Below are positions 6,425 to 15,133 of a stretch of 33,923 nt of DNA, piece by piece (the stretch's first letter is position 1; the number at the start of each line of letters is the position of its first letter). This stretch comes from Sphingobacteriales bacterium TSM_CSS (GTDB lineage Bacteria > Bacteroidota > Bacteroidia > Chitinophagales > UBA2359). The notes under the pieces were generated by a model. The model was given only the letters and a program-made list of their open reading frames with translations, did no database searches and was not told the origin of the DNA. Both the position numbers and the translations under genes were made by a program. The DNA lies in assembly GCA_002212985.1 (NCBI GenBank), contig NBMY01000150.1, positions 1 through 33,923 on the forward strand. Direction: 5' to 3'.

Positions 6425-7549
6425 ATGACACATTTAAGTATTACCCCGCTTGCCCAATGGGAAGTAGTCACAGAACTAACCACTCCCCTCTTCATATCGG
6501 GGCCTTGCAGTGCCGAAACCGAAGAGCAGGTATTGGAAACCTGTATAAGGCTGGCAAAAAAACCGTATGTGAAAATTTTACGCGCCGGCATTTGGAAACC
6601 CCGAACCCGCCCAAACAGTTTTGAAGGCATTGGCAGTATTGGGCTGAAATGGTTAAAAGAGGCCGGCCGCCAAACCGGCCTGCCCGTAATGACCGAAGTA
6701 GCCAACGTTAAACACGTGTACGAAGCCCTGCGCATGGGTATTGACATTTTGTGGATTGGTGCAAGAACAACGGTAAACCCCTTTGCCGTGCAGGAAATTG
6801 CCGACGCTCTGCGGGGCGTTGACATTCCGGTAATGGTAAAAAACCCCGTTAACCCCGATTTGGAGCTATGGATTGGCGCGTTTGAACGCCTGAACCATGC
6901 CGGTATTACCAAAATTGCCGCCATACACCGCGGGTTTTCTGCCTATGGAAAAAATAAATACCGAAACCGCCCCCAATGGGAAATACCCATTGAACTCATG
7001 CGCCGAATACCCGATTTGCCCGTTATTTGCGACCCCAGCCATATTTGCGGCAACCGCACCCTGCTGCAGGAAGTAGCCCAAAAAGCCATGGACTTAAACT
7101 TCGGAGGGCTAATGATTGAATCGCATATTTGTCCGGGTAAAGCATTAAGCGATGCCCAACAACAAATAGAACCCGAAATTTACCACCAACTTATTGAAAA
7201 CCTAACTCTGCGAAAAACCACCTCTACCGACTCGGTGTTTTTGCACAATCTGGAAGAACTGCGCGAAATAATTAATGAATTTGATGATAAAATACTGGAA
7301 CTCATAGCTCAACGCATGAAAATTGCCGAAGATATTGGACATTATAAAAAAGCAAATGGCATAACCATTTTGCAACCCAACCGTTGGGATGAAATTATTC
7401 ATACCCGAAGCAAGCACGGCAAAGAACTGGGTTTGAGCGAAGAATTTGTAAGCGCTTTGCTCAACGCCATTCACAAAGAATCTATACAACATCAGGCCAC
7501 CATTATGAACGCCACAGGATCTAAAATACAACCTGCAAAAAAAGGTTAA
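6425..7549 (+). CDS. Bifunctional DAHP synthase / chorismate mutase
   Basis: The 374-residue protein joins two steps of aromatic synthesis. Residues about 1-260 are a type I DAHP synthase (KDO8P/DAHP barrel) with SGPCSAE (25-31), KPRTRP (58-63), WIGARTT, VKNPVNPD, IHRGFS and CDPSHICG, which bind PEP, metal and sugar phosphate. Residues about 270-355 are an AroQ-type chorismate mutase helix bundle (ELREIINEFDDKILELIAQR). This domain order is the usual Bacteroidota arrangement and allows the mutase part to act as a feedback-sensing module. The frame reaches an ATG at 6323, but the 34 extra residues have no family match and the ATG at 6425 fits the conserved N-terminus. It is the last gene of the attenuated operon. 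Confidence 0.93.
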   Translation: MTHLSITPLAQWEVVTELTTPLFISGPCSAETEEQVLETCIRLAKKPYVKILRAGIWKPRTRPNSFEGIGSIGLKWLKEAGRQTGLPVMTEVANVKHVYEALRMGIDILWIGARTTVNPFAVQEIADALRGVDIPVMVKNPVNPDLELWIGAFERLNHAGITKIAAIHRGFSAYGKNKYRNRPQWEIPIELMRRIPDLPVICDPSHICGNRTLLQEVAQKAMDLNFGGLMIESHICPGKALSDAQQQIEPEIYHQLIENLTLRKTTSTDSVFLHNLEELREIINEFDDKILELIAQRMKIAEDIGHYKKANGITILQPNRWDEIIHTRSKHGKELGLSEEFVSALLNAIHKESIQHQATIMNATGSKIQPAKKG

Positions 7550-7607
7550 TAGCCATTGCAAATGGTTAAAGATACCCGGCTGTACCAAAAACAAGGTAAA
7601 AATTGCG

Positions 7608-7615
7608 TACCTTTG
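7608..7615 (+). promoter_or_regulatory. -7 promoter element of the aldehyde dehydrogenase gene
   Basis: TACCTTTG matches TAnnTTTG perfectly. The predicted start near 7619 gives a leader of about 38 nt to the ATG at 7657. It also shows that the in-frame TTG at 7603 lies upstream of transcription and cannot be the start codon. No clear -33 box is visible. Confidence 0.55.
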
Positions 7616-7656
7616 CGGCAAAATTAACCAATTGCACATTATATAAATTAAGAGTT

Positions 7657-9213
7657 ATGTCTGTTACCGCAAATGTTTCTGCTTTTGATACCTCATTTTT
7701 GGGGCGGTTGGGCCTGGCAGCCGTAAATCCGGGCGTATCTACCGGTCTGCAATGGCAGCAAGGAGACGGAGAGTTGCTACAATCCTACTCTCCTGCCGAT
7801 GGACAACTAATAGGAAGCGTTAAAACCGCCACGCGCCAAAACTACGAGCAGGTAATCAAAACTGCCGAAGCGGCCTTTGCCGTTTGGCGCATGATGCCTG
7901 CTCCCAAACGTGGAGAAATAGTACGCCAGTTTGGCGAAAAACTGCGCCACTACAAAGCCGACCTTGGCAAATTAGTATCTTACGAAATGGGGAAAAGCCT
8001 GCAGGAAGGCATGGGCGAAGTACAGGAGATGATAGATATTTGCGATTTTGCCGTTGGTTTATCGCGTCAATTATACGGTCTTACCATTCATTCCGAAAGG
8101 GCGCGCCACCGCATGTATGAACAATGGCACCCGTTGGGCATAGCGGGCATTATTACTTCGTTTAATTTTCCGGTTGCGGTATGGTCGTGGAATACGGCTA
8201 TTGCATGGGTTTGCGGCGATGTTTGCGTTTGGAAGCCATCGGAAAAAACACCCCTTTCGGCGGTTGCGTGCCAAAAAATATTGGGCGAAGTGCTGCAGGA
8301 AAATCAACTTCCAGAAGGCATTTCGTGCTTAGTGGTGGGCGATTACCGCGTAGGCGAATTTTTAAGTACCGATGAGCGCGTGCCGCTGGTATCGGCAACC
8401 GGCTCTACCCGAATGGGCAAAATTGTAGGGCAAACCGTTGCCGCACGCCTTGGCAAATACCTGCTGGAACTGGGCGGAAACAATGCCATTATTGTTACCG
8501 CCAATGCCGATTTGAAACTTACCGTTATTGGTTCGGTATTTGGCGCTGTGGGCACTTGCGGGCAACGCTGTACCACCACACGCCGGTTAATAATTCACGA
8601 AAGCATATACGATGCGGTTAAACAACGCTTAGCCGAAGCTTACGGACAACTGAAAATTGGCAACCCGCTGAACCCCGCCAACCACGTTGGCCCGCTCATT
8701 GATACCGATGCCGTAAACATGTATCTCCATGCTTTGGAGGAGGTTAAAAAAGCTGGCGGACGCATGGTAGTGGAAGGTGGTGTGCTAAAGGGCGATGCCT
8801 ATGCATCGGGCTGTTATGTAAAACCCTGCATAGTGGAGGTTGATGCCCAATATGATGTGGTAAAACGCGAAACTTTCGCACCCATTCTATACCTCATGAA
8901 ATACAAAACCATTGATGAAGCCATTGCCCTGCAAAACGAAGTGCCACAAGGGCTTTCATCAGCCATTATGACCACCAACCTGCGCGAGGCCGAGTTATTC
9001 TTGTCGCACGAGGGTTCTGATTGCGGTATTGCCAATGTAAATATCGGCACATCGGGTGCAGAAATTGGCGGCGCTTTCGGCGGTGAAAAAGAAACCGGCG
9101 GTGGACGCGAATCGGGTTCCGATGCATGGAAAGCTTATATGCGCCGTCAAACCAACACCATTAACTACGGAACCGATTTGCCCCTTGCTCAGGGCATTGA
9201 ATTTAATATTTAA
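7657..9213 (+). CDS. amaB: ALDH7-type semialdehyde dehydrogenase (alpha-aminoadipate semialdehyde-like)
   Basis: The 518-residue protein is an NAD(P)+-dependent aldehyde dehydrogenase. TSFNFPVAVWSWN (168-180) includes the oxyanion Asn170. WKPSEKTPLSA binds the cofactor, LELGGNNAI supplies the general base Glu271, and GTCGQRCTTTRR contains the catalytic Cys305. The GGNNAI and GQRCTT.RR wording and the C-terminal GAFGGEKETGGGRESGSD are those of the ALDH7 (antiquitin, AmaB/Pcd) subgroup. That subgroup oxidises alpha-aminoadipate semialdehyde/piperideine-6-carboxylate in lysine breakdown, or related aldehydes under stress. The substrate is inferred from subgroup only; no other lysine-degradation gene is adjacent. 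The gene has its own promoter and is separated from dedA by a terminator-like hairpin. Confidence 0.9.
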   Translation: MSVTANVSAFDTSFLGRLGLAAVNPGVSTGLQWQQGDGELLQSYSPADGQLIGSVKTATRQNYEQVIKTAEAAFAVWRMMPAPKRGEIVRQFGEKLRHYKADLGKLVSYEMGKSLQEGMGEVQEMIDICDFAVGLSRQLYGLTIHSERARHRMYEQWHPLGIAGIITSFNFPVAVWSWNTAIAWVCGDVCVWKPSEKTPLSAVACQKILGEVLQENQLPEGISCLVVGDYRVGEFLSTDERVPLVSATGSTRMGKIVGQTVAARLGKYLLELGGNNAIIVTANADLKLTVIGSVFGAVGTCGQRCTTTRRLIIHESIYDAVKQRLAEAYGQLKIGNPLNPANHVGPLIDTDAVNMYLHALEEVKKAGGRMVVEGGVLKGDAYASGCYVKPCIVEVDAQYDVVKRETFAPILYLMKYKTIDEAIALQNEVPQGLSSAIMTTNLREAELFLSHEGSDCGIANVNIGTSGAEIGGAFGGEKETGGGRESGSDAWKAYMRRQTNTINYGTDLPLAQGIEFNI

Positions 9214-9225
9214 TAAAGGAAAAAG

Positions 9226-9264
9226 ATACGCAGATAACTCTTTGGTGGTCGTCTGCGTATTTTT
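9226..9264 (+). terminator. Terminator after the aldehyde dehydrogenase gene
   Basis: A 9-bp stem ATACGCAGA (9226-9234) with TCTGCGTAT (9252-9260) encloses a 17-nt loop and is followed by TTTT. The loop is long, so efficiency may be partial and dedA at 9299 may be reached by readthrough. Confidence 0.55.
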
Positions 9265-9298
9265 AACTGCACTTTTTACCTTAAGAAAGCCCCCGCCC

Positions 9299-9946
9299 AT
9301 GGAGTTTGTACGGCAACTCATTGATTTTGTTTTGCATATAGATAAGCATCTGCTGGAAATAATTAACCAATACGGCACGCTCACTTATTTTATTCTTTTT
9401 GCAATTATTTTTGCCGAAACGGGTTTTGTGGTTACGCCGTTTTTACCCGGCGACTCATTACTATTTGCCATTGGCGCATTGTCTGCCGGCGGCGCTTTAA
9501 ACGTGTGGTTCATTATAGGGCTGCTTATTGTGGCCGCATTTACGGGCAATATGGTTAACTTTTACATTGGCCGTTATATTGGCCCAAAGATTTTTGGCTA
9601 TGATAACATACGTTTTATTAAACGCGAATATTTAGTTAAAACGCAAGAGTTTTATGCCAGACATGGCGCGAAAGCTGTAGTAATTGGCCGGTTTTTACCC
9701 ATTTTCCGCACTTTTGTGCCCTTTGTGGCCGGAATTGGTAATATGAGCTACGGCAAATTCATGTTCTTCAACCTGCTGAGCGCAGTTTTATGGGTAGTGC
9801 CTTTTACCTTGGCCGGTTACTGGTTTGGGAATATTCCATTTGTGAAAAACAACTTTACGCTGGTGGTGCTGGGCATTATTTTTATTACCATTTTACCGGC
9901 TCTTTTTGCAGCCATTAAAATGCGGCTGCAGAAAAACCATGTATAA
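9299..9946 (+). CDS. DedA family membrane protein
   Basis: A 215-residue inner-membrane protein of the DedA/SNARE-associated (VTT) family. Visible features are ETGFVVTPFLPGDSLLF (near 41-57), the re-entrant-loop motif F-P-G-D-S, and GRFLPIFRTFVPFVAG (near 132-147), where the conserved arginines lie, plus about five hydrophobic segments. Family members have been shown to move lipid carriers across the membrane (undecaprenyl phosphate, phosphatidylethanolamine) and affect envelope stability. Which lipid this one handles is not visible. The frame is open far upstream, overlapping the dehydrogenase gene, but the ATG at 9299 gives the normal family N-terminus. The gene converges with the CNNM-type gene ending at 9999. 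Confidence 0.88.
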   Translation: MEFVRQLIDFVLHIDKHLLEIINQYGTLTYFILFAIIFAETGFVVTPFLPGDSLLFAIGALSAGGALNVWFIIGLLIVAAFTGNMVNFYIGRYIGPKIFGYDNIRFIKREYLVKTQEFYARHGAKAVVIGRFLPIFRTFVPFVAGIGNMSYGKFMFFNLLSAVLWVVPFTLAGYWFGNIPFVKNNFTLVVLGIIFITILPALFAAIKMRLQKNHV

Positions 9947-9998
9947 GTTCCAAAACCGCCGGTTGCAAGGTTCATGCAAATTTGTGATGAGCAGGCAG

Positions 9999-11285
9999 TT
10001 AACTATCGGGGGCAATTTTAGTAACCAATATTTTGTCAATTCGCTGCCCGTCTTTATCCACAACTTCTAATTGGTAGTTGTCGAAAATAAATTTTTGCCC
10101 AATAGACGGCAGGGTGTTGTTTTGATAAATAATCATGCCGGCAACTGTGGCAAACTGCTCCTGAAAATCATCATCCATACTCAGGTTAAAATATTTGGCA
10201 AATTCTATGGCAGAAAATTGTCCGTCAACCAGCCAACTATTTTCATCTCGTTGTACAATCTCGTGCTCGTCCTGATCAAGTTCTGTGGTATCGCCAACCA
10301 GTGCATCTACCACGTCATCCATTGTAACAATGCCTTGAGTGGTACCATATTCATCTACCACAATGCCATAATGAATGCGTTCTTTTTTGAATAGTTCCAG
10401 CACTTTATAGGCAAAAATATTTTCCTCTAAGAAAAGGGGTTGCTTTATTATATTTTCAAGTGCAAAGTCTTTTTCAATAAGAGCTGTAAAAAGGTCTTTG
10501 AGCAACACAATACCTACAACATTGTCAATATTGTTGTTTCGGCAAACGGGGTAAGCCGAGTGTTTTTCCTTGTTCACTTTGTTCCTGATAGTTTCCCAAT
10601 TATCATGAACATCAATAAATACAATCTCACTCCGGTGGGTAAAAAGGGTTTTCACCTTGCGGTCGCCCAATTCAAAAACCCGTTCCACAATATTGTGCTC
10701 TATATCCTGAATTTCGCCCCCTTCGGCGCTGTCTTTTATAATGGACTTAATTTCTTCTTCGGTAACTTTGCTGTCTGATATGCGGTGTATGCCAAAAATG
10801 CGCAAAACAATATCATTGGTAAAAGTGAGTAGCCAAACAAAAGGCGAGGTAATGAGCGACAATATTTTCATTGGGCCCGATAAAAACATGGCAATTGGTT
10901 CGGGAAATGTCATGCCAATTCGCTTGGGCAGCAGTTCGCCCAATACAATAGATAAATAGGTAATAAACAATACAATTACTCCCACTGCAATATTATGTGC
11001 ATAGGGTTGCAGCAATTCAAAACGCATTAAGAATGCGGCCACACCTGCGGTAAGGTTTTCGCCGCCGTACACGCCCAGTAAAATACCAATAAGGGTTATG
11101 CCAATTTGTACCGTTGATAAAAACCGGGTTGGGTTTTCTGCCAAATCGAGTGCATTTTTTGCACCTTTGCTTCCTTTTTTTCTGGCGCTTTCCAGTTTAA
11201 ACTTTTTTGCCGATACCAACGACATTTCGGTCATAGAAAATATGCCGTTTACCAAAACCAAACCTATAATAATGAGTATTTCCAT
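9999..11285 (-). CDS. CNNM/CBS-pair/CorC_HlyC transporter-associated protein
   Basis: The 428-residue protein has a CNNM (DUF21) membrane domain (about 1-190, with SMTEMSLVSA near the start and LGELLPKRIG near 135-144). A CBS-pair follows (about 205-335, with TMDDVVDALVGD at its end), then a C-terminal CorC_HlyC domain. This architecture defines the family often called hemolysin-like or CorB/YfjD. Structural work on relatives supports magnesium (or sodium-coupled magnesium) export with ATP binding by the CBS pair. Hemolysis is not implied. The start ATG at 11285 gives a standard N-terminus. A 7-of-8 match to the -7 element (minus strand, 11311-11304) sits about 19 nt upstream. Confidence 0.88.
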   Translation of the reverse strand: MEILIIIGLVLVNGIFSMTEMSLVSAKKFKLESARKKGSKGAKNALDLAENPTRFLSTVQIGITLIGILLGVYGGENLTAGVAAFLMRFELLQPYAHNIAVGVIVLFITYLSIVLGELLPKRIGMTFPEPIAMFLSGPMKILSLITSPFVWLLTFTNDIVLRIFGIHRISDSKVTEEEIKSIIKDSAEGGEIQDIEHNIVERVFELGDRKVKTLFTHRSEIVFIDVHDNWETIRNKVNKEKHSAYPVCRNNNIDNVVGIVLLKDLFTALIEKDFALENIIKQPLFLEENIFAYKVLELFKKERIHYGIVVDEYGTTQGIVTMDDVVDALVGDTTELDQDEHEIVQRDENSWLVDGQFSAIEFAKYFNLSMDDDFQEQFATVAGMIIYQNNTLPSIGQKFIFDNYQLEVVDKDGQRIDKILVTKIAPDS

Positions 11286-11472
11286 TGTTGCTTATGTACC
11301 GTACAAAGTTCGCTATTTTTGCTTAAAATACAGCAACTTCAACCGATTGGTGTATTTAAAGGCGAATTGAATCATTGTCCGGTTTTTTTATCAAAATATT
11401 TTTCTATCAATTTTTTAACGCAAATTGCCGGCAGTTTGCTTAAACTCTGCCAATTACATTAAAATAAACGGC

Positions 11473-11504
11473 AAAAGCCGCCTCCAAAACACGAGGCGGC
11501 TTTT
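11473..11504. terminator. Terminator after hppA, bidirectional
   Basis: A perfect 12-bp stem (11473-11484 with 11493-11504), GCCGCCTC/GAGGCGGC core, 8-nt loop and A/T-run arms. It lies 45 bases beyond the hppA stop, on hppA's downstream side, between hppA and the CNNM-type gene's upstream region. Confidence 0.8.
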
Positions 11505-11548
11505 AAGCATTAGCGACATCGGGGTAAAAAGCCCGAAACTTCATTAAT

Positions 11549-13738
11549 TTACCCTTTTTCTACCTGTTGTTCAACAGCCGGTTTAACAGGCAGGTTTTGC
11601 GATTGGTTTACCGGGTGCAATTTGGCGATATATGGAGCAATAATGAGTGCCACAATACAGGTTAGCTTAATAAGAATATTCATAGACGGTCCGCTGGTAT
11701 CTTTAAACGGGTCGCCTACGGTATCGCCTACTATGGAATTTTTATGAACATCGCTGCCTTTGTAATAGGTATCGTTGCCAATTTTTACCCCTGCTTCAAA
11801 CGATTTTTTGGCATTATCCCATGCTCCACCGGCATTAGACTGGAACATAGCCAACAGTACGCCAGAAATAAGTACGCCGGTAAGCACACCGCCCAACACT
11901 TCGGGGCCAAAAACAAACCCTACAAAGGTGGGCACAAAAATAGCCAGCAGACCGGGCGCCATCATTTCGCGTAAAGCGGCTTGTGTTGAAATGGTAATAC
12001 ATTGGGCATAATCTGCTTCCACACCTTCTTTACCTTCGAGCAGGCCTTTAATTTCGCGAAACTGGCGTTGTACTTCCAGCACCATAGAGTTGGCGGCACG
12101 TCCTACAGAGCTGATGGCCAGGGAAGAGAACAAATAAGGAATCATGCCGCCCACCAATAGACCGCCCAATACCCAGGGGCTGGAAATATCGAGGCTTTGA
12201 AGTCCGGTTATTTCCATAAATGCAGCAAACAAAGCCAGAGCGGTTAGCGCAGCCGAAGCTATGGCAAAACCCTTGCCAATAGCAGCAGTGGTATTGCCTA
12301 CGGCATCCAGCACATCGGTATTTTTGCGTACTTCCTTAGGCAAGCCGCTCATTTCGGCAATACCGCCGGCGTTGTCGGCAATAGGGCCAAAGGCATCAAT
12401 GGCTAACTGAATACCGGTGGTGGCCATCATACCGGCGGCAGCCATAGCCACACCGTACAAACCGCCAACCAGATAAGACCCGATAATGCCCGAAGCAAGT
12501 ACAATGGCAGGTAATGCAGTTGACTCCATACCTACGCTAATGCCTCCAATAATGTTGGTAGCCGGGCTTGACAACGACTGGCGCACAATGCTCATTACCG
12601 GGCGTCGGCCCATGGCGCAGTAAAACTCGGTAATAAAACTGATTAACCCTCCTACAATTAAACCAATAACCACACTATAGAAAATATTAATGCTGGGGTA
12701 ACTGTGCATGAGTTTCAGGCTGCCATCGGCCATTTTTTTATACTCTTCGCACTGTGCAGGCAGCACGTTGATAATAATAAAGTAAGAGGCCATAGCTGTA
12801 AGAAAAATGGCAAGCACATTGCCTCGGTTGAGTGCGCCCTGCGGGTTGCCGCCCTCTTTTACCTTAACGGCAAAAAACGATACCATTGAAAAAATAGTTC
12901 CTACGGCAGCAATAAGCAGTGGAAGAATAACGGCCGAAAAACTGGTATCGGTTGAGTTGGCCTTTACCAGTACCCCCAACACCATAGTAGCCAAAACGGT
13001 GCTCACATAAGACCCAAAAAGGTCGGCACCCATACCGGCCACGTCGCCCACGTTGTCGCCCACATTGTCGGCAATTACAGCGGGGTTTCGGGGGTCGTCT
13101 TCGGGAATACCTGCTACTACTTTACCGGCTAAATCTGCACCCACATCGGCAGCTTTTGTATAAATACCGCCGCCAACGCGCGCAAACAGCGCTATGCTTT
13201 CGGCACCAAGTGAAAAACCCGTGAGCACGTTCAGCACGCGCATCATATCGGCATCGGTACCGCCTTGGTTAAACAAAAAGTTAAAGAGCAAAAAAAGCAG
13301 GCTCAATCCTAATAAACCCAAAGATACCACACCGGTACCCATAACCGAACCACCTGCAAAGGAAATATCAAGTGCTTTAGACAAACTGCTTCGGGCGGCC
13401 TGTGCCGTGCGCACATTGGCGCGGGTAGCTACCCGCATACCTATAAACCCGGCTGTTCCGGAAAAAACAGCACCAACCACAAATGCCAGCATAATAAGGG
13501 GCGATGAATTGGCATCGGTTAAACTAAGCCCACCCAGCAATGCAGCGGTAATGACAATAAAGATAGCCAGCACACGGTATTCGGCCTTTAAAAAAGCCAT
13601 TGCGCCATTGGCTATTAACTGGCTGATATGTTTCATTTTAGCCTCTCCTTCAGGTTGTTTTATAATCCATGAAGAGCGCAAAAAAATGTAAACAAACCCC
13701 AAAAGAGCTACCAGAGGAACGAAATAAACTAAATTCAT
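11549..13738 (-). CDS. hppA: Membrane-bound ion-pumping pyrophosphatase, K+-dependent type
   Basis: The 729-residue integral membrane protein couples pyrophosphate hydrolysis to export of H+ and/or Na+. Residues 198-241 hold the pyrophosphate/Mg2+ site (DVGADLAGKV, then DDPRNP and DNVGDNVGDVAG). Near 450-463 is DAFGPIADNAGGIAEM, and near the C-terminus are SNAGGAWDNAKK and SVVGDTVGDPFKD-like segments. In GNTTAAIGKG (481-490), Ala485 and Gly488 occupy the positions that are Lys and Thr in K+-independent enzymes, so this should be a K+-stimulated form. Whether it moves Na+, H+ or both cannot be read safely by eye. Two Na+/H+ antiporters are encoded nearby. The gene is single, with its own promoter and terminator. 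Confidence 0.95.
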   Translation of the reverse strand: MNLVYFVPLVALLGFVYIFLRSSWIIKQPEGEAKMKHISQLIANGAMAFLKAEYRVLAIFIVITAALLGGLSLTDANSSPLIMLAFVVGAVFSGTAGFIGMRVATRANVRTAQAARSSLSKALDISFAGGSVMGTGVVSLGLLGLSLLFLLFNFLFNQGGTDADMMRVLNVLTGFSLGAESIALFARVGGGIYTKAADVGADLAGKVVAGIPEDDPRNPAVIADNVGDNVGDVAGMGADLFGSYVSTVLATMVLGVLVKANSTDTSFSAVILPLLIAAVGTIFSMVSFFAVKVKEGGNPQGALNRGNVLAIFLTAMASYFIIINVLPAQCEEYKKMADGSLKLMHSYPSINIFYSVVIGLIVGGLISFITEFYCAMGRRPVMSIVRQSLSSPATNIIGGISVGMESTALPAIVLASGIIGSYLVGGLYGVAMAAAGMMATTGIQLAIDAFGPIADNAGGIAEMSGLPKEVRKNTDVLDAVGNTTAAIGKGFAIASAALTALALFAAFMEITGLQSLDISSPWVLGGLLVGGMIPYLFSSLAISSVGRAANSMVLEVQRQFREIKGLLEGKEGVEADYAQCITISTQAALREMMAPGLLAIFVPTFVGFVFGPEVLGGVLTGVLISGVLLAMFQSNAGGAWDNAKKSFEAGVKIGNDTYYKGSDVHKNSIVGDTVGDPFKDTSGPSMNILIKLTCIVALIIAPYIAKLHPVNQSQNLPVKPAVEQQVEKG

Positions 13739-13886
13739 AAGTGCTTATATTGTTTGTTTTATACTTTAGTGGTTTAATGTAACCGGCAAACATTGTTGCC
13801 GTTCGAAACAGGATAAAATTGTAACGAATGCAATTATTTATCCATGTTTAACACATAAAAAATAAATAGTGCTTTTAAACAGCCTG

Positions 13887-13917
13887 CAAAAATACACTCT
13901 CGGCGGCATTTTACCAA
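13887..13917 (-). promoter_or_regulatory. Promoter of hppA
   Basis: Minus-strand TATTTTTG (13894-13887) is a perfect TAnnTTTG. TTGG (13917-13914), a near match to the -33 TTTG, lies 19 bp further upstream. Transcription from about 13883 would give an untranslated leader of roughly 145 nt. Confidence 0.5.
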
Positions 13918-13938
13918 CAATTGCATTTTTTTGTTTGC

Positions 13939-13966
13939 AAAACAGGCCTATTCTGCCTGTTTTTTT
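13939..13966 (+). terminator. Orphan intrinsic terminator on the plus strand
   Basis: A 9-bp stem AAAACAGGC (13939-13947) with GCCTGTTTT (13955-13963), a 7-nt loop and a continuous T-run through 13966. It lies between the hppA promoter (minus strand) and the methyltransferase ATG at 14001, so no plus-strand gene ends there. It may end a short RNA antisense to the hppA leader, or attenuate the methyltransferase transcript. Confidence 0.5.
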
Positions 13967-14000
13967 CTATTATTGCCCTTATTAACCAGCAAAAAAGCCC

Positions 14001-14702
14001 ATGCGCAGCAATTTGCCTGCCGGCATTAAGGTATCGTCTTGTAAAATTTGGTTCAGTTATTTGTATCCGTTGTTGCTTGCCAAAACCAGCAGTTCTTATA
14101 ACCCGGTGCTGGAGGTTCGGTTGAGCCGCGGCCGGCTACGTTTAGATTCGGGTAATTCAACCTATTCATACGAAGACCTGTATGACACTTTTTATACTCC
14201 TTTCCGGCATCTTAAAATAGCGCAAAAAAACCTGCAAACTGTTTTGGTATTGGGCGTTGGGTTGTGCAGTGTTCCGCTGATGCTGTACCAATTTTTTAAC
14301 CAACGCCAAACCCGTTTTGTGGCGGTAGATATTGACGAAGTGGTTATTTCCTTGTCGAGACAGTTTGTTTTGCCCGACGTGCTGGCACATACCGATTTTT
14401 TTACCGCCGATGCCTTTGACTTTGCCGCAACCGATACCCGGTTTTACGATTTAATTGCCGTTGATATATTTATTGATACCAACACCCCTTCAAAATTCAG
14501 AAGCGCCGAATTTTTACAACTGCTGAAAAGCAGGCTGAACCACGGCGGGCTGCTTTTGTATAATACCATGACAGGTTACCCAGATTTAAACAAAACCTCC
14601 AATACCTTTTACCGAAGCACTTTTAAACAGGTTTTTCCGGGTGCATTTGCCATCCGTACTTCGGGAAACCGGGTGCTTGTTTTTCAAAATTCAATTTCCT
14701 AA
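14001..14702 (+). CDS. Class I SAM methyltransferase, spermidine-synthase-like fold
   Basis: The 233-residue protein has a Rossmann-type methyltransferase core. VLVLGVGLCSVP (81-92) is the SAM-binding motif I, VAVDIDEVV (108-116) has the acidic residue that binds the ribose, and DFFTADAFDF marks motif II. The layout, with a short beta N-terminus (RGRLRLDSG) before the core, recalls spermidine synthase relatives. It is shorter than true SpeE (about 280), and the typical polyamine-site aspartates are not evident, so the substrate is unknown. An SxtJ-like membrane protein gene follows after 16 nt, suggesting co-transcription. A terminator-like hairpin lies just upstream of the ATG. Confidence 0.7.
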   Translation: MRSNLPAGIKVSSCKIWFSYLYPLLLAKTSSSYNPVLEVRLSRGRLRLDSGNSTYSYEDLYDTFYTPFRHLKIAQKNLQTVLVLGVGLCSVPLMLYQFFNQRQTRFVAVDIDEVVISLSRQFVLPDVLAHTDFFTADAFDFAATDTRFYDLIAVDIFIDTNTPSKFRSAEFLQLLKSRLNHGGLLLYNTMTGYPDLNKTSNTFYRSTFKQVFPGAFAIRTSGNRVLVFQNSIS

Positions 14703-14718
14703 CTTTTTTACTGCCTTT

Positions 14719-15084
14719 ATGAATAAACAACCTCAACCCATAGAAACCATGGCCGTGCTGGCGCTGGCGGCATTGGTACTGTACCTTTGGCTTAACCATA
14801 TTTACCTGTTGTATGCCGCCATACTGCTGTTACTAACCGGCATATTTTTAAAACCTGTTTCTGAGTTTATACACCGCAATTGGATGCAACTGGCTCATGT
14901 ATTGGGCAAAATTAACGGGGTTATTCTGCTGGGTATCTTGTTTTTTCTTGTCCTTACCCCGCTTTCGTGGGTGTACAGGTTATTTAACAAAGACCACCTG
15001 AAGCTTAAAAAAGGTGAATCAGACAGCTACTTTACCCAGCGCAACCATACTTTCACGGGCAAGGACCTTGAACGAATGTGGTAG
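14719..15084 (+). CDS. SxtJ-like small membrane protein
   Basis: The product is 121 residues with three or four hydrophobic segments (about 10-27, 29-45 and 65-85). The cytoplasmic-looking tail LTPLSWVYRLFNKDHLKLK then SDSYFTQR matches the pattern of the SxtJ family, small membrane proteins of unknown function often found beside carbamoyltransferases in polysaccharide or secondary-metabolite loci. No carbamoyltransferase is present here. The frame is open back to 14641 inside the methyltransferase gene, but the ATG at 14719 is preferred because it follows that gene's stop and starts a normal membrane protein. The recognition is from the C-terminal motif only. Confidence 0.65.
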   Translation: MNKQPQPIETMAVLALAALVLYLWLNHIYLLYAAILLLLTGIFLKPVSEFIHRNWMQLAHVLGKINGVILLGILFFLVLTPLSWVYRLFNKDHLKLKKGESDSYFTQRNHTFTGKDLERMW

Positions 15085-15133
15085 CTTAAATTCATGAAAT
15101 GTTTTTATCTCAAAATCCAAATAAACATATATT

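Noticed and set aside
7603..7656. TTG start for the aldehyde dehydrogenase
   Set aside because: A perfect -7 promoter element (7608-7615) overlaps these codons, so they are not transcribed; the ATG at 7657 is used.
13740..13960. Leader-peptide attenuator for the methyltransferase gene
   Set aside because: Short ATG frames before the terminator show no amino-acid bias and no plus-strand -7 element was found.
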